Shown: positions 25,801 to 34,371 of the stretch, in pieces
How the letters are laid out: each line of letters begins with the position of its first letter
Numbering within the stretch: the stretch's first letter is position 1
NCBI GenBank assembly: GCA_020635975.1
Contig: JACJYT010000016.1
Span: 1 to 48,717 of the forward strand
Direction: 5' to 3'
Length of the DNA: 48,717 nt
Origin: Chitinophagales bacterium
GTDB lineage: Bacteria; Bacteroidota; Bacteroidia; Chitinophagales; UBA8649
Position numbers and translations under genes: made by a program
The notes under the pieces: generated by a model
The model's database searches: none
The model's input: only the letters and a program-made list of their open reading frames with translations
Told to the model about the DNA's origin: nothing

Positions 25801-26003
25801 TCTTGCTCTTTTTTCTTAATCTTTTCGCTAAAATTTATCTGCGACTTTACATTTCTGTATAAAACATAGCAAAAAATACTAATAAAGAATGGCATGTAGA
25901 CATGCTGACTCAATTCCCTTAAGGTGAAGTAGTTATACCCAGCTAATAAAAGAGCGAAAACCCCAGTAATAGCCCAAATATATTGTAAAACTTTAGTAAG
26001 CAT
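25797..26003 (-). CDS. Small two-helix membrane protein, unknown
   Basis: A 68-residue protein with two hydrophobic segments (about 5-24 and 37-52) and a basic tail (SEKIKKKEQE). No family recognised. It overlaps the CNNM/CorC gene by ATGA, so it is almost certainly translated with it and may be an accessory subunit. A -7 box lies 16 bases upstream, making it the likely first gene of the operon. Confidence 0.6.
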   Translation of the reverse strand: MLTKVLQYIWAITGVFALLLAGYNYFTLRELSQHVYMPFFISIFCYVLYRNVKSQINFSEKIKKKEQE

Positions 26004-26019
26004 AATCTTAAACTGAATA

Positions 26020-26027
26020 CAAAGCTA
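26020..26027 (-). promoter_or_regulatory. -7 box (TAGCTTTG) heading the 26003-to-panC operon
   Basis: Perfect TAnnTTTG on the reverse strand, 16 bases before ATG 26003. No -33 TTTG at usual distance. Confidence 0.4.
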
Positions 26028-26130
26028 AGTTAAAAACTTGAATTAAGCTCTTTAAGCAAATAAGAAATTGGTATTGTATTTGTTAGCTATTCGACAAAAA
26101 TTAAGATATTTGCAAAACAAAATTTATAAT

Positions 26131-27201
26131 ATGAAAAAACTTTACATTTTATTTTCAGTAATTATTTTTAGTTCTTTGAGCCTAAATAGCTTTGCTCAAA
26201 AAGATGAAGCTCTAGAGGCGGTGAAGCGAAAAGACAATGTTTCTTCTAAATTAGGCGAAGTTGCCGATACGGCAGTTTGGAAATGGGGAGGATTGGCTAG
26301 CTTCCAATTTGGACAAACAGCACTAGTTAATTGGGCTGCTGGGGGAAACAGTCAGATTTCCGTGAATATTCATGGTTATTTTTATGCCAACCTAATTAAG
26401 AAAAGACATATTTGGGAAAATAGCTTTGATGGTAATTGGGGTATCGTTAAGTTTAAAGGAGAAGGTCCTCAAATTAACCAAAATTTGTTTCTGGTTAACT
26501 CGCAATATGGATTTAAACTTAGAAAGAATTTGTTTGCTTCGGCTTTAGTAAATCTTCAAAGTCCATTTAGTAAGGGCTTCGATTATTCTGAAGATCCTAA
26601 ATTATTTATTACCCAATTTGCTGCCCCAATGTACATTAAAACAGCTGTCGGTATTGATTACAAGCCAAATGAATATTTTTCATTTTTTGTTTCTCCTGTT
26701 GCTGGTAAGTTTACGATTGTGGCAAATGATGAAATTGCTGCTTTGGATAGATATATTCCTGCTACTACTGATTTGAATGGTAATAGATATTACAATAGTC
26801 ATTTCAGAGCAGAGTTTGGAGCCTTAGCTAGAGCCAGTTTTCAAAAGGAAATTTTTAAGAATGTTAACTTGAGATCCACCTTAGAATTATTCAATAACTA
26901 TACAGATGTTGACAAATCGAACCGCAAGAATATCGATATTGACTGGCAAACAGGAGTAGATTTGAAAGTAAATGAATGGTTGGTGGTTAGCGTATTTACC
27001 CACCTTATTTACGATAATAACACCAATTGGTTGAAAGAGGATGGTAATGGCAATCCGGTAAATTTAAAAGATCCAGAAACTGGAGTGGAGTACTTGGGTG
27101 CTGATGGCTTACCAATTCAACAAAAAACTACAGCAGTACAGTTTAGAGAAAACTTAACTGTTGGTTTAACCTACAAGTTTGGACATAAAGAAGGCTTATA
27201 A
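26131..27201 (+). CDS. DUF3078 outer-membrane protein
   Basis: With start ATG 26131 (356 residues) the protein opens with a clean signal peptide, KKLYILFSVIIFSSLSLNSFA; the longer frame from 26068 adds an unlikely leader. WKWGGLASFQFGQTALVNWAAGGNSQISVNIHGYF and the LIKKRHIWENSFDGNWGIVKF stretch match DUF3078, a Bacteroidota family of predicted beta-barrels. Alternating beta strands and a C-terminal FRENLTVGLTYKFG support an outer-membrane barrel. Ligand unknown. Monocistronic with a strong terminator. Confidence 0.83.
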   Translation: MKKLYILFSVIIFSSLSLNSFAQKDEALEAVKRKDNVSSKLGEVADTAVWKWGGLASFQFGQTALVNWAAGGNSQISVNIHGYFYANLIKKRHIWENSFDGNWGIVKFKGEGPQINQNLFLVNSQYGFKLRKNLFASALVNLQSPFSKGFDYSEDPKLFITQFAAPMYIKTAVGIDYKPNEYFSFFVSPVAGKFTIVANDEIAALDRYIPATTDLNGNRYYNSHFRAEFGALARASFQKEIFKNVNLRSTLELFNNYTDVDKSNRKNIDIDWQTGVDLKVNEWLVVSVFTHLIYDNNTNWLKEDGNGNPVNLKDPETGVEYLGADGLPIQQKTTAVQFRENLTVGLTYKFGHKEGL

Positions 27202-27218
27202 GCCTATAATCCTCTAAT

Positions 27219-27253
27219 AAAAAAGGCTCTAACAAGTAGTTAGAGCCTTTTTT
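27219..27253. terminator. Bidirectional intrinsic terminator between DUF3078 and M3 peptidase genes
   Basis: AAAAAAGGCTCTAAC (27219-27233) pairs perfectly with GTTAGAGCCTTTTTT (27239-27253) around a 5-base loop. Each strand ends the hairpin in a T run, so it serves both convergent genes. Confidence 0.92.
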
Positions 27254-27270
27254 GTTTTTATACCATGCAC

Positions 27271-28968
27271 TTAAAAGGCAGTATCGTCTATTTTATCTAG
27301 CCAAGACTCAATGTTGGCAACAACTCCTTCTAAAGTGCCTTTTTCAAAAGGAGATTTTAATCTAGCTAATTGAACAAGCTGTAAAAAAGATAAGCTTCCA
27401 CCGGCTTGACAAAGACTCAAGTAATCTGCCCAAGCTTCCTTGAAGTTTTCTTGCATTTTTGTCCAAAATTGAAAAGCACAAACCTGAGCTAAGGTATAGT
27501 CTATATAGTAAAAAGGACTTTGATAAATATGCGATTGTAACTGCCATCTACCGCCTTTTTCTAAAATTTCTAAACCATCAAAATCCATGTCTGGCAAGTA
27601 CTTGTTTTGTATTTTTTTCCAAGTAGCTTTTCTTTCCGCCGGTGTCATTTCAGGTCTTTCATATACCTCGTGCTGAAATTCATCAACAGCCACGCCATAT
27701 GGCAAGAATAACAAACCGCTTGCAAGGTGCTGGTATTTGTATTTCTCGGTATCTTCTTTAAAGAATAAGCCCATCCATGGCCAGGTAAAAAATTCCATGC
27801 TCATACTATGAATTTCTGCCGATTCGTAGGTAGGCCAAAAATATTCGTTGATCTTTTGATTCTTGCTGCTATACACTTGGAAAGCATGACCAGCTTCGTG
27901 GGTTAATACATCTATATCTCCACTAGTACCATTAAAGTTAGAAAAGATGAAAGGGGCACCATAGTTGGCAATAAAGGTGCAGTATCCTCCTACGTCCTTT
28001 CCTTTTTTAGTTTCCAAGTCCATTAATTCGTACTTGGTCATAAAATCGAAAAACTTGCCAGTTTCAGTAGATAGCTCTTGGTACATTTTAATACCATTTT
28101 CAATAATCCAACTCGAAGAGCCCTTTGGTTTAGGGTTGCCTGTATTAAAGAAATAAGGAACATCATAATGTTTTAGCTTTTCTAAACCCAAACGGTTGGC
28201 TTGTTTCTTTCTAATTTTTGAACACAAGGGCACTACATGCTCTAGTATTTGTTGACGATAGCCAGCAACCATTTCTGGAGTATAATCAGAACGTTGCATA
28301 CGCAAGTAGCCTAGCTCCACAAAATTTTTGAGCCCCATTTTGGTCGCCATACCATGACGCAACTTTACCGCTTTATCGTAAATTTCATCAAATTTTTCCT
28401 CGTTTTCGGCTACAAAACTCCACTTTGCTTCTGTTGCCGCTTTTCTAACTTCTCTATCTTTTGATTCTGCATAAGGACTTAACTGACTTAAATTGCATTC
28501 TTTTCCGTCAAATTCAATCTTGGCACTTGCCACTAAACGAGAGTATTCTGAAGCTAGCTTATTTTCTTCTTTAAGGTCTTCAATTATTTCTTTGCTGAAA
28601 GAATTAACTCGGTATTCTGCTATAGTAAAAAGTTGATTTCCGAATTCTTTTTTAAGTTCTTCTTTAAATTTAGAATTGGCTAAGGCAGTGTAATAATCAA
28701 AGTTTAAGTCGCCTATTTCTGGACTGTATTCATCAAAAAATGCCTTTTCCGCGTCATAGAAGCTATCTCTAGTATCTATTGAATTTCTGATGGAAGCAAT
28801 ATTGGAAGCCGTATCCACCTCATTATTGATTTTGTTAATGGCTTCAATAGCTCTTTTTTGATCTTGAAGCGAGTCTGCATTTTTTAATGCTTCAACTTGA
28901 GCACTGAACTCAGCTTTAATGGCAACAATATCAGGCCTCTCGTAGGGTAGTTCGTTAAATTTTTTCAT
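27271..28968 (-). CDS. M3 family oligoendopeptidase (PepF-like)
   Basis: Cytoplasmic zinc peptidase of 565 residues. The zinc motif H357-E-A-G-H361 lies in DVLTHEAGHAFQVY, with further conserved acidic residues in YESAEIHSMSMEFF (381-394). GGYCTFIANYGAPFIFSNFNGT just upstream is typical of PepF-type M3 enzymes. No signal peptide. It cuts oligopeptides, mainly in peptide recycling. It follows the 28975-29445 membrane-protein gene by 6 bases and is probably the last gene of that run. Confidence 0.93.
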   Translation of the reverse strand: MKKFNELPYERPDIVAIKAEFSAQVEALKNADSLQDQKRAIEAINKINNEVDTASNIASIRNSIDTRDSFYDAEKAFFDEYSPEIGDLNFDYYTALANSKFKEELKKEFGNQLFTIAEYRVNSFSKEIIEDLKEENKLASEYSRLVASAKIEFDGKECNLSQLSPYAESKDREVRKAATEAKWSFVAENEEKFDEIYDKAVKLRHGMATKMGLKNFVELGYLRMQRSDYTPEMVAGYRQQILEHVVPLCSKIRKKQANRLGLEKLKHYDVPYFFNTGNPKPKGSSSWIIENGIKMYQELSTETGKFFDFMTKYELMDLETKKGKDVGGYCTFIANYGAPFIFSNFNGTSGDIDVLTHEAGHAFQVYSSKNQKINEYFWPTYESAEIHSMSMEFFTWPWMGLFFKEDTEKYKYQHLASGLLFLPYGVAVDEFQHEVYERPEMTPAERKATWKKIQNKYLPDMDFDGLEILEKGGRWQLQSHIYQSPFYYIDYTLAQVCAFQFWTKMQENFKEAWADYLSLCQAGGSLSFLQLVQLARLKSPFEKGTLEGVVANIESWLDKIDDTAF

Positions 28969-28974
28969 AGCTCT

Positions 28975-29445
28975 TTATAATGGTCTTTCGCTTTTAAGCT
29001 TGGATCGATTCCAAAAGGAAGTAAATAGTTTTATGTTATAAAAAACTATAGCTAGAAAACTAGCTATAGAAAATAGTAAGTATTCATTGTGTATGTATTG
29101 AAGCATTTCAATAAGATTAAAGTTTTCATAATTTTTAATCTTTAAGATGCTTTCTATAGACATGCTGTCCACATAACCTAAGAAAAGCTCTAGTCGGTTC
29201 AATATAAAAATAAATAAAAAAATATTTAATACGAAAACGACATATCGAAGCCATTTATTTTTATGCCATTCTATATTTTTAAAATCTAAACCATTTCGAA
29301 TATAAAGCACACTCAATAGAATAGTTAAACTATTAGGTAGAAGAAATAGGTAGTTGCCTTGCCATAGCATGGGAACTTGCACAGCTAGAGTAAGAAGAAT
29401 GGCAACAAAGAGCCAAATTAGCGATTTAAGATAATTCAGTTTCAC
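28975..29445 (-). CDS. Four-helix membrane protein, unknown
   Basis: A 156-residue protein with hydrophobic segments near 5-28, 30-50, 65-88 and 118-145, no soluble domain and no recognised family. It starts in an ATGA overlap with the TPR lipoprotein gene and is 6 bases before the M3 peptidase gene. Position suggests a role in the envelope together with the lipoprotein, but nothing more can be said. Confidence 0.6.
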   Translation of the reverse strand: MKLNYLKSLIWLFVAILLTLAVQVPMLWQGNYLFLLPNSLTILLSVLYIRNGLDFKNIEWHKNKWLRYVVFVLNIFLFIFILNRLELFLGYVDSMSIESILKIKNYENFNLIEMLQYIHNEYLLFSIASFLAIVFYNIKLFTSFWNRSKLKSERPL

Positions 29446-30119
29446 TCCAGTAAGGAATTTAAGAGTTTCCTAGAACCACCACTTTCTAATAACTGGGAAA
29501 TTTCTGCTATTTCAGCTTCTGTATAATTAGAACTTAGCATGGCTTGACTAGTCTTTTCTAGAAGTGCGGTATCTTGATCTAAATATGCTGCGGAATATAA
29601 ACTTCTTTGCAAATTTTTATTTTTACTATCTAGTAGGAGTCCTTGATTAGCTAATTTTTTGGCTTCTTCTGGCTTTTGTTCAAGCAACTCGTACCATGCA
29701 AAGTTGTTGTATAAAATAGCACTGCTATCCGACAAGGAAATACCTAGTTCTATAATTTCTTTACACTTATTCATTCTTAAAGAATCATATAATAAGAAGG
29801 AGCTATACTGTTCATAGCAAGCTACATAGTTGCTATCCGATTCTAGTGCAAGTTCAAATTCGTGATAAGCGGCTTCTCTTTCGCCCATTTTCCCGAGTAT
29901 GTAGCCTTTGAACAAATAAGCATCCGGTAGTTCTGGAAATTCTTCAAGGTACTTATCCAAGGCAAGTAGAGTAGCTTGATTCCCTAAGCTATCATATGCT
30001 TGATGAATTTTCAGTAAGTCTGAATAATATCTATTCGTTTCCACGTCTCTCGGAGCGTCTTCATCTTCGCAGGCGCTAAGAAGTGAAAGAACAATAAAAA
30101 GGAATACTATATTTTTCAT
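29442..30119 (-). CDS. TPR-repeat lipoprotein
   Basis: Lipoprotein signal KNIVFLFIVLSLLSAC with the lipobox cysteine at 17, followed by an acidic linker (EDEDAPRD). The 225 residues then form several tetratricopeptide-like helix pairs, for example PDAYLFKGYILGKMGEREAAYHEFELALESDSNYVACYEQYSSFL and SSAILYNNFAWYELLEQKPEEAKKLANQGLLLD. TPRs mediate protein contacts; the partner is unknown. It overlaps the next gene by 4 bases. Confidence 0.78.
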   Translation of the reverse strand: MKNIVFLFIVLSLLSACEDEDAPRDVETNRYYSDLLKIHQAYDSLGNQATLLALDKYLEEFPELPDAYLFKGYILGKMGEREAAYHEFELALESDSNYVACYEQYSSFLLYDSLRMNKCKEIIELGISLSDSSAILYNNFAWYELLEQKPEEAKKLANQGLLLDSKNKNLQRSLYSAAYLDQDTALLEKTSQAMLSSNYTEAEIAEISQLLESGGSRKLLNSLLE

Positions 30120-30131
30120 AAGGCTAGGCTA

Positions 30132-30139
30132 CAAATTTA
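30132..30139 (-). promoter_or_regulatory. -7 box (TAAATTTG) for the TPR lipoprotein operon
   Basis: Perfect TAnnTTTG on the reverse strand, ending 12 bases before ATG 30119. No -33 TTTG at the expected position. Confidence 0.4.
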
Positions 30140-30162
30140 GTGAAATAAAAGCAGAGCATCTT

Positions 30163-30918
30163 TTAAATGATGCAATTTTTGGCATTAGTTTTTAACCAAA
30201 GTTCATGATTCTTGTAATCTGGACATGCAAGCTTTACTATTTGCCAATACTTAGCGCTGTGATTTTGTTCTTTTAAATGGGCTAGTTCGTGTATAAGAAC
30301 ATAATCTAGCACCTTTTCAGGCGCTAGTAGCAGTCGAACAGAAATATTGATATTACCCTTCGAACTGCAACTCCCCCAATTAGAGCTGTTATTCTTCATA
30401 CTCAAACTTTTTAGTTCTCCAAACTGATGCAAAGTATTGAACTTCCTTAGTTTTTCCCATATCTTTAGTTTGTACAGTTTCCCAAGTTTTTTAGCTAAAA
30501 GTTTAGAAACTACTGCGGCTTCTTCCTCCTGCTGGAGTTCGGCAGGCAACACAAAATGCAGACTATCTGACTTCGCTGCAATTATTGGCTTTTCTATAGC
30601 ACTACTTTTTCGGATGTTAAGGGTATAGGTCTTATCGTATAATTCTAAGTTTTCTTGGTCTTTGAAGCTTCTATACTTTGGTACTAGAACTTGTGGTTTT
30701 TCTTCTAATCGAGCTTTTACCCAATCGATAAATTTTGCAATTTGATGTTCTTGCTCTACAGCACTTAAGTATAAGGGCAGCCTAATATGAATACCCGTTT
30801 TAGTTATAGAAACTCTGCTATTCTCCCTTTTTTCGTGGTAAATAAATAGCTTCGTTTTTTGCTCTTTCCAGCTAAAACTGTAAATTTCTTTTTTTGATTG
30901 TCCTTTGAACCCAAACAA
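30163..30918 (-). CDS. YgjP-like (DUF45) metallopeptidase
   Basis: The 251-residue protein ends with the YgjP/WLM-type zinc motif H210-E-L-A-H214 and third ligand H220 (VLIHELAHLKEQNHS), preceded by the family block NNSSNWGSCSSKGNINISVRLLLAP and followed by YWQIVKLACPDYK. Such proteins are often annotated M48-family; the cellular substrate is unknown. No ATG exists in the N-terminal part. The frame opens after TAA with ACG CAG ATT ATT TTG, and TTG at 30918 is the most usual start available, so the start is uncertain by a few codons. Confidence 0.85.
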   Translation of the reverse strand: MFGFKGQSKKEIYSFSWKEQKTKLFIYHEKRENSRVSITKTGIHIRLPLYLSAVEQEHQIAKFIDWVKARLEEKPQVLVPKYRSFKDQENLELYDKTYTLNIRKSSAIEKPIIAAKSDSLHFVLPAELQQEEEAAVVSKLLAKKLGKLYKLKIWEKLRKFNTLHQFGELKSLSMKNNSSNWGSCSSKGNINISVRLLLAPEKVLDYVLIHELAHLKEQNHSAKYWQIVKLACPDYKNHELWLKTNAKNCII

Positions 30919-30977
30919 AATAATCTGCGTTTAATTTATATCTTGAAAATAAGCTAAGCTTATAAAGCAATACTTTG

Positions 30978-30985
30978 TATCTTTG
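30978..30985 (+). promoter_or_regulatory. -7 box (TATCTTTG) upstream of clpP
   Basis: Perfect TAnnTTTG, 23 bases before ATG 31009. No TTTG at 19-21 bases upstream. Confidence 0.4.
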
Positions 30986-31008
30986 TAAGCCTAATAAAAC
31001 GCAAATAA

Positions 31009-31587
31009 ATGGATAATAATTTCAATTTAGAAGAGATAATTGAAAAATTTGGCGATAAGTTCGATGCCAAGTTTATTGAGCAACGCAAGGTTTTTTTATG
31101 GGGCCCTGTGCATGATGAATCTGCAAAGCAAGTAGTAAACAGGTTGTTGTTTTTAGAGGCTAATGATCCTGGTCAGGAAATTACTTTCTATATAAATAGT
31201 CCGGGTGGGGTAGTAACTTCTGGCTTAGTAATGATTGATGCTATGAACATGATTAGTTCGCCAGTTAAAACGGTTTGCATGGGTATGTGTGCATCTATGG
31301 GGGCAATGTTGTTATCGCAAGGTGCAAAAGGAAAAAGAGAGATTTGGGAAAATGGTCGAGTAATGATACACCAACCTAGTATTGGTGGCGCCTATGGACA
31401 AGCAAGTGATTTGGAAATTACGGCGGCTCAAATGCAAAGAACCAAAGAAACCCTAGCTAAGATGTTAGCAGAATCTTGCGGAAAGAGCTTGGATGAAATT
31501 ATGCGAGATTTTGATAGAGATTATTGGATGAATTCTTCAGAAGCTTTAGCTTATGGAATTGTGGATAAAATTTCTAAGAAAATATAA
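31009..31587 (+). CDS. clpP: ClpP-type serine protease subunit
   Basis: A 192-residue ClpP with all catalytic residues: S96 (MGMCASMGAMLL), H121 (RVMIHQPSIGG) and D171 (DFDRDYWMNSSEA), almost the E. coli numbering. The N-terminus (FIEQRKVFLWGPVHDESAK) differs from the usual R-I-(I/V)-F-L-G opening. The active-site helix has two cysteines (TVCMGMCASMG) where most ClpPs have GQAASMG. No tig or clpX adjoins it, so it may be a second, divergent ClpP of the genome. It is followed after 3 bases by an unknown gene, certainly cotranscribed. Confidence 0.9.
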   Translation: MDNNFNLEEIIEKFGDKFDAKFIEQRKVFLWGPVHDESAKQVVNRLLFLEANDPGQEITFYINSPGGVVTSGLVMIDAMNMISSPVKTVCMGMCASMGAMLLSQGAKGKREIWENGRVMIHQPSIGGAYGQASDLEITAAQMQRTKETLAKMLAESCGKSLDEIMRDFDRDYWMNSSEALAYGIVDKISKKI

Positions 31588-31590
31588 ATA

Positions 31591-31989
31591 ATGAGCGACG
31601 TAAACGTAAATATTGCCAAATTGCAGCGTGAAATTTGCGAGAAATTGGCTTTAACCTCCGATAATGTAATTTTTGATTTCTCTCTTATTGACGGACTTAC
31701 AAAATTGGATTTAATTACCATTAATCCTCGACATGAGCAAAGCTTTTTGTTTCATAGCCTAAAGGCTATAGATAAGATAGAAGCTCTTGAAAAGATGTTG
31801 GAGTATTTGGCTACCACGCGGCAGAATGAAAATACCTACACGCTTCAATGGAGAAAGATTGGGGAAGCCGAATTGCATACTTCCTACTTTAGAGCGAGAA
31901 ATATGTACGAAGCCTTAGATAAGTTTTACTACAATAGAGATGTCAATTCTTTTAACATCTTCAGTATTACCTTGAATCCTATTGCTTAA
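31591..31989 (+). CDS. Unknown protein cotranscribed with clpP
   Basis: A 132-residue soluble protein, no signal or membrane segment, family not recognised. Secondary-structure pattern suggests an alpha-beta fold (FDFSLIDGLTKLDLITINPRH; IEALEKMLEYLATTRQNENTYTLQWRKIGEAELHTSYFRARNMYEALDKFYY). The start is 3 bases after the clpP stop and a strong terminator follows, so clpP and this gene form a complete two-gene operon. An adaptor or substrate-delivery role for ClpP is a possibility that rests only on position. Confidence 0.7.
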   Translation: MSDVNVNIAKLQREICEKLALTSDNVIFDFSLIDGLTKLDLITINPRHEQSFLFHSLKAIDKIEALEKMLEYLATTRQNENTYTLQWRKIGEAELHTSYFRARNMYEALDKFYYNRDVNSFNIFSITLNPIA

Positions 31990-32010
31990 AAAGGAAAATC
32001 AACTAAAAAT

Positions 32011-32046
32011 AAAAGCCGAAGTAGTTTAACTGCTTCGGCTTTTTTT
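32011..32046. terminator. Strong bidirectional terminator after the clpP operon
   Basis: AAAAGCCGAAGTAGT pairs with ACTGCTTCGGCTTTT (one G-T pair) around a TTA loop, followed by a T run. The A run at its 5' side allows use by the convergent lipoprotein gene as well. Confidence 0.92.
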
Positions 32047-32067
32047 ACTAACTAAAGAATGCTTGTA

Positions 32068-32658
32068 CTATTGTAAATCGAAATACATATACAAGCCAAA
32101 ACTATCTTCGTAATCTTCAAGATTTTTAATAGAAATTTTATAGTCATAACCAGTTTTCTCGCTATAAGCTTCGAATTCAGTATAGCCATCATCTGCAATA
32201 CTTGGCTTACCAAATTCTTCTGTATAATAAGCAACGATCATGTCAAAAACTTCTTCAGACTTTTCAAAAGTAGTAGCATAAGTTTCTACTTGGATGCCAT
32301 ACAAGCCTTGCTCGTCAAATCTGTAAGTAATGTCGGCAAAATCTAATACCTCTTTACCCATATCTGTAGTAACTACTAATTCTTCGTCGGTTTCATCCTT
32401 GTAAACAGAAATAGTACTTCTAGAGGTCTCTAGGTTGTAAACTTTTTCTCTACTCATATCAAATTCCACACCTCTGAACATTCCTCCAGCAGTTGGCATC
32501 ATTAAATCATTATACAAAGGATTGCTCGTGGTAGAACGTGTATTATCTTCTGCCACTTCATCTACTTCAACACTCTCTGTTGGTTCTTCTGTATTGGTAG
32601 TATTTTGACAAGCACTAAATAGGGCAGCCACAATAAATAGGTAAAAAAAGTTTTTCAT
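32068..32658 (-). CDS. Putative lipoprotein, unknown
   Basis: 196 residues with a lipoprotein signal (KNFFYLFIVAALFSAC, cysteine at 17) and a Thr/Glu-rich acidic linker. The mature domain begins near 60 with FRGVEFDMSREKVYNLE, a pattern seen in lipoproteins with a threshold or sensor-like alpha-beta domain, and has ITYRFDEQGLYGIQVETYA and VAYYTEEFGKPS. No family that I can name. Monocistronic, with its own -7 box and a shared terminator. Confidence 0.68.
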   Translation of the reverse strand: MKNFFYLFIVAALFSACQNTTNTEEPTESVEVDEVAEDNTRSTTSNPLYNDLMMPTAGGMFRGVEFDMSREKVYNLETSRSTISVYKDETDEELVVTTDMGKEVLDFADITYRFDEQGLYGIQVETYATTFEKSEEVFDMIVAYYTEEFGKPSIADDGYTEFEAYSEKTGYDYKISIKNLEDYEDSFGLYMYFDLQ

Positions 32659-32684
32659 GATGTTTATGTTTGTTTAATAAAAAA

Positions 32685-32692
32685 CAAAATTA
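32685..32692 (-). promoter_or_regulatory. -7 box (TAATTTTG) for the 32658 lipoprotein gene
   Basis: Perfect TAnnTTTG on the reverse strand, ending 26 bases before ATG 32658. AT-rich context with no -33 TTTG. Confidence 0.35.
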
Positions 32693-32821
32693 TACATAAA
32701 TTTTAAATTTAATAGTTGCTTTTAGCTAAAGGATGTTGATAAAGCGTAGCATTATCCTTAAATTTATGGGCGAGAGAACTGCAACTAGCCAGCTTTTCTG
32801 TTTTAACTTTTAATTTCAAAC

Positions 32822-34315
32822 ATGAAGAAATACATCCTAGCCCTAGATCAAGGAACAACAAGTTCGAGAGCAATTTTGTTTGATTCTTTTGGAAATGCAA
32901 AATTTAGCTCCCAAAAAGAATTTACGCAAATATTTCCAAAGGCGGCGTGGGTAGAACACGATCCTCAAGAAATTTGGCGAACGCAATTGGAAACTGCTAA
33001 AGATGTGCTTTTGTATGCCGATGCAAAACCCGAAGAGATAGCCGCAATCGGAATAACCAACCAAAGGGAAACCGCTATAGTATGGGATAGAACTACAGGC
33101 AAGGCAATTTACAATGCTATTGTTTGGCAAGATAGACGAACAGCAAAGCACTGCGAAGACTTAAAGAAAAAGGCTTTGAATGATTATGTGAAGAAGCAAA
33201 CAGGTTTAGTAATCGACTCCTATTTTTCTGGAACCAAGATTGCTTGGATATTAGATAATGTTGAAGGGGCTAGAGAAAAAGCAGAAAAAGGAGAATTGCT
33301 TTTTGGAACAGTAGATACTTGGCTCTTATATAATTTAAGTGGGGGGAAATTACACCTAACAGATTATAGTAATGCTTCAAGAACCATGTTGTTTAATATA
33401 AACCAATTAGAGTGGGATGAGCAACTCTTAAAAGAGTTAAACATTCCGAAAACCATGCTTCCTGCTGTAAAGAACTCTTCTGAAATATATGGAGAAACGC
33501 AAAGGGATCTTTTCGGGGCCTCAATTCCTATCTCCGGAATTGCAGGTGACCAACAGGCCGCATTGTTCGGTCAAGCTTGTTTTACAAAAGGAATGGCAAA
33601 AAACACCTATGGAACGGGTTGCTTTATGTTAATGAACACGGGCTCAGAAAAAGTAGATTCTCCTTCTGGCTTGCTAAGCACTATAGCCTGGGGAATAGAT
33701 GGCAAAATTAGCTATGCTTTAGAGGGGAGTGTTTTTATAGCAGGAGCAGCTATCCAATGGTTAAGAGATGGATTAAAGCTTATTGAAAACGCTGCCGATA
33801 GCGAAACGTTTGCAACAGAAACAGAGGATTCGGATGGGGTGTATGTCGTTCCAGCTTTTGCTGGATTAGGGGCCCCTTACTGGGACATGTATGCCCGAGG
33901 TGCTATTTTTGGACTTACCCGAAGAACCAGCAAAAAACATTTCGTTAGAGCAACCCTCGAATCTTTGGCTTATCAAACAAAAGACGTTCTTAGAACAATG
34001 GAAAAGGATTCAGGAATTCATTTAGAGACACTCAGAGTAGATGGAGGGGCCTGTGCCAATAACTTGTTGATGCAATTTCAAGCAGATATTTTAGGCACTC
34101 CTGTAGAAAGGCCAAAAGTAATCGAAACTACCGCTTTGGGTGCGGCTTATTTAGCAGGAATTGCAGTTGGCTTCTATCGACAAGAGGATATCGCCGAGAA
34201 TTGGCAAATTGATCGTCAGTTTAATCCCGACATGGAAGAGGAGCAGCGTAAAAAGCTATATAAAGGATGGTTGAAAGCGGTAGAACGCTGCAAAGCTTGG
34301 GAAGATGAAGAATAA
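32822..34315 (+). CDS. glpK: Glycerol kinase
   Basis: FGGY-family kinase that phosphorylates glycerol to sn-glycerol-3-phosphate. The 497 residues start with YILALDQGTTSSRAILFD; GITNQRETAIVWDRTTGKAIYNAIVWQDRRT, GIAGDQQAALFGQACF, KNTYGTGCFMLMNTG and LRVDGGACANNLLMQFQADI are canonical GlpK blocks. No glpF or glpD flanks it here, so the rest of the pathway is encoded elsewhere or the gene acts alone. Upstream is AT-rich with no clear -7 match. Confidence 0.97.
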   Translation: MKKYILALDQGTTSSRAILFDSFGNAKFSSQKEFTQIFPKAAWVEHDPQEIWRTQLETAKDVLLYADAKPEEIAAIGITNQRETAIVWDRTTGKAIYNAIVWQDRRTAKHCEDLKKKALNDYVKKQTGLVIDSYFSGTKIAWILDNVEGAREKAEKGELLFGTVDTWLLYNLSGGKLHLTDYSNASRTMLFNINQLEWDEQLLKELNIPKTMLPAVKNSSEIYGETQRDLFGASIPISGIAGDQQAALFGQACFTKGMAKNTYGTGCFMLMNTGSEKVDSPSGLLSTIAWGIDGKISYALEGSVFIAGAAIQWLRDGLKLIENAADSETFATETEDSDGVYVVPAFAGLGAPYWDMYARGAIFGLTRRTSKKHFVRATLESLAYQTKDVLRTMEKDSGIHLETLRVDGGACANNLLMQFQADILGTPVERPKVIETTALGAAYLAGIAVGFYRQEDIAENWQIDRQFNPDMEEEQRKKLYKGWLKAVERCKAWEDEE

Positions 34316-34358
34316 ATGGATTTCTAAATATTGCTCTCCTTTTTTAAGTCAATTCTCT

Positions 34359-34366
34359 TATATTTG
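34359..34366 (+). promoter_or_regulatory. -7 box (TATATTTG) 5 bases from the monooxygenase start
   Basis: Perfect TAnnTTTG ending 5 bases before ATG 34372, leaving no room for a leader. The nearest upstream TTG (34331-34333) is 25 bases away, longer than usual. Confidence 0.4.
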
Positions 34367-34371
34367 AAACT

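Noticed and set aside
31009..31587. ClpP as an inactive (ClpR-like) subunit
   Set aside because: The active-site cysteines raised the question, but S96, H121 and D171 are all present at the expected spacing.
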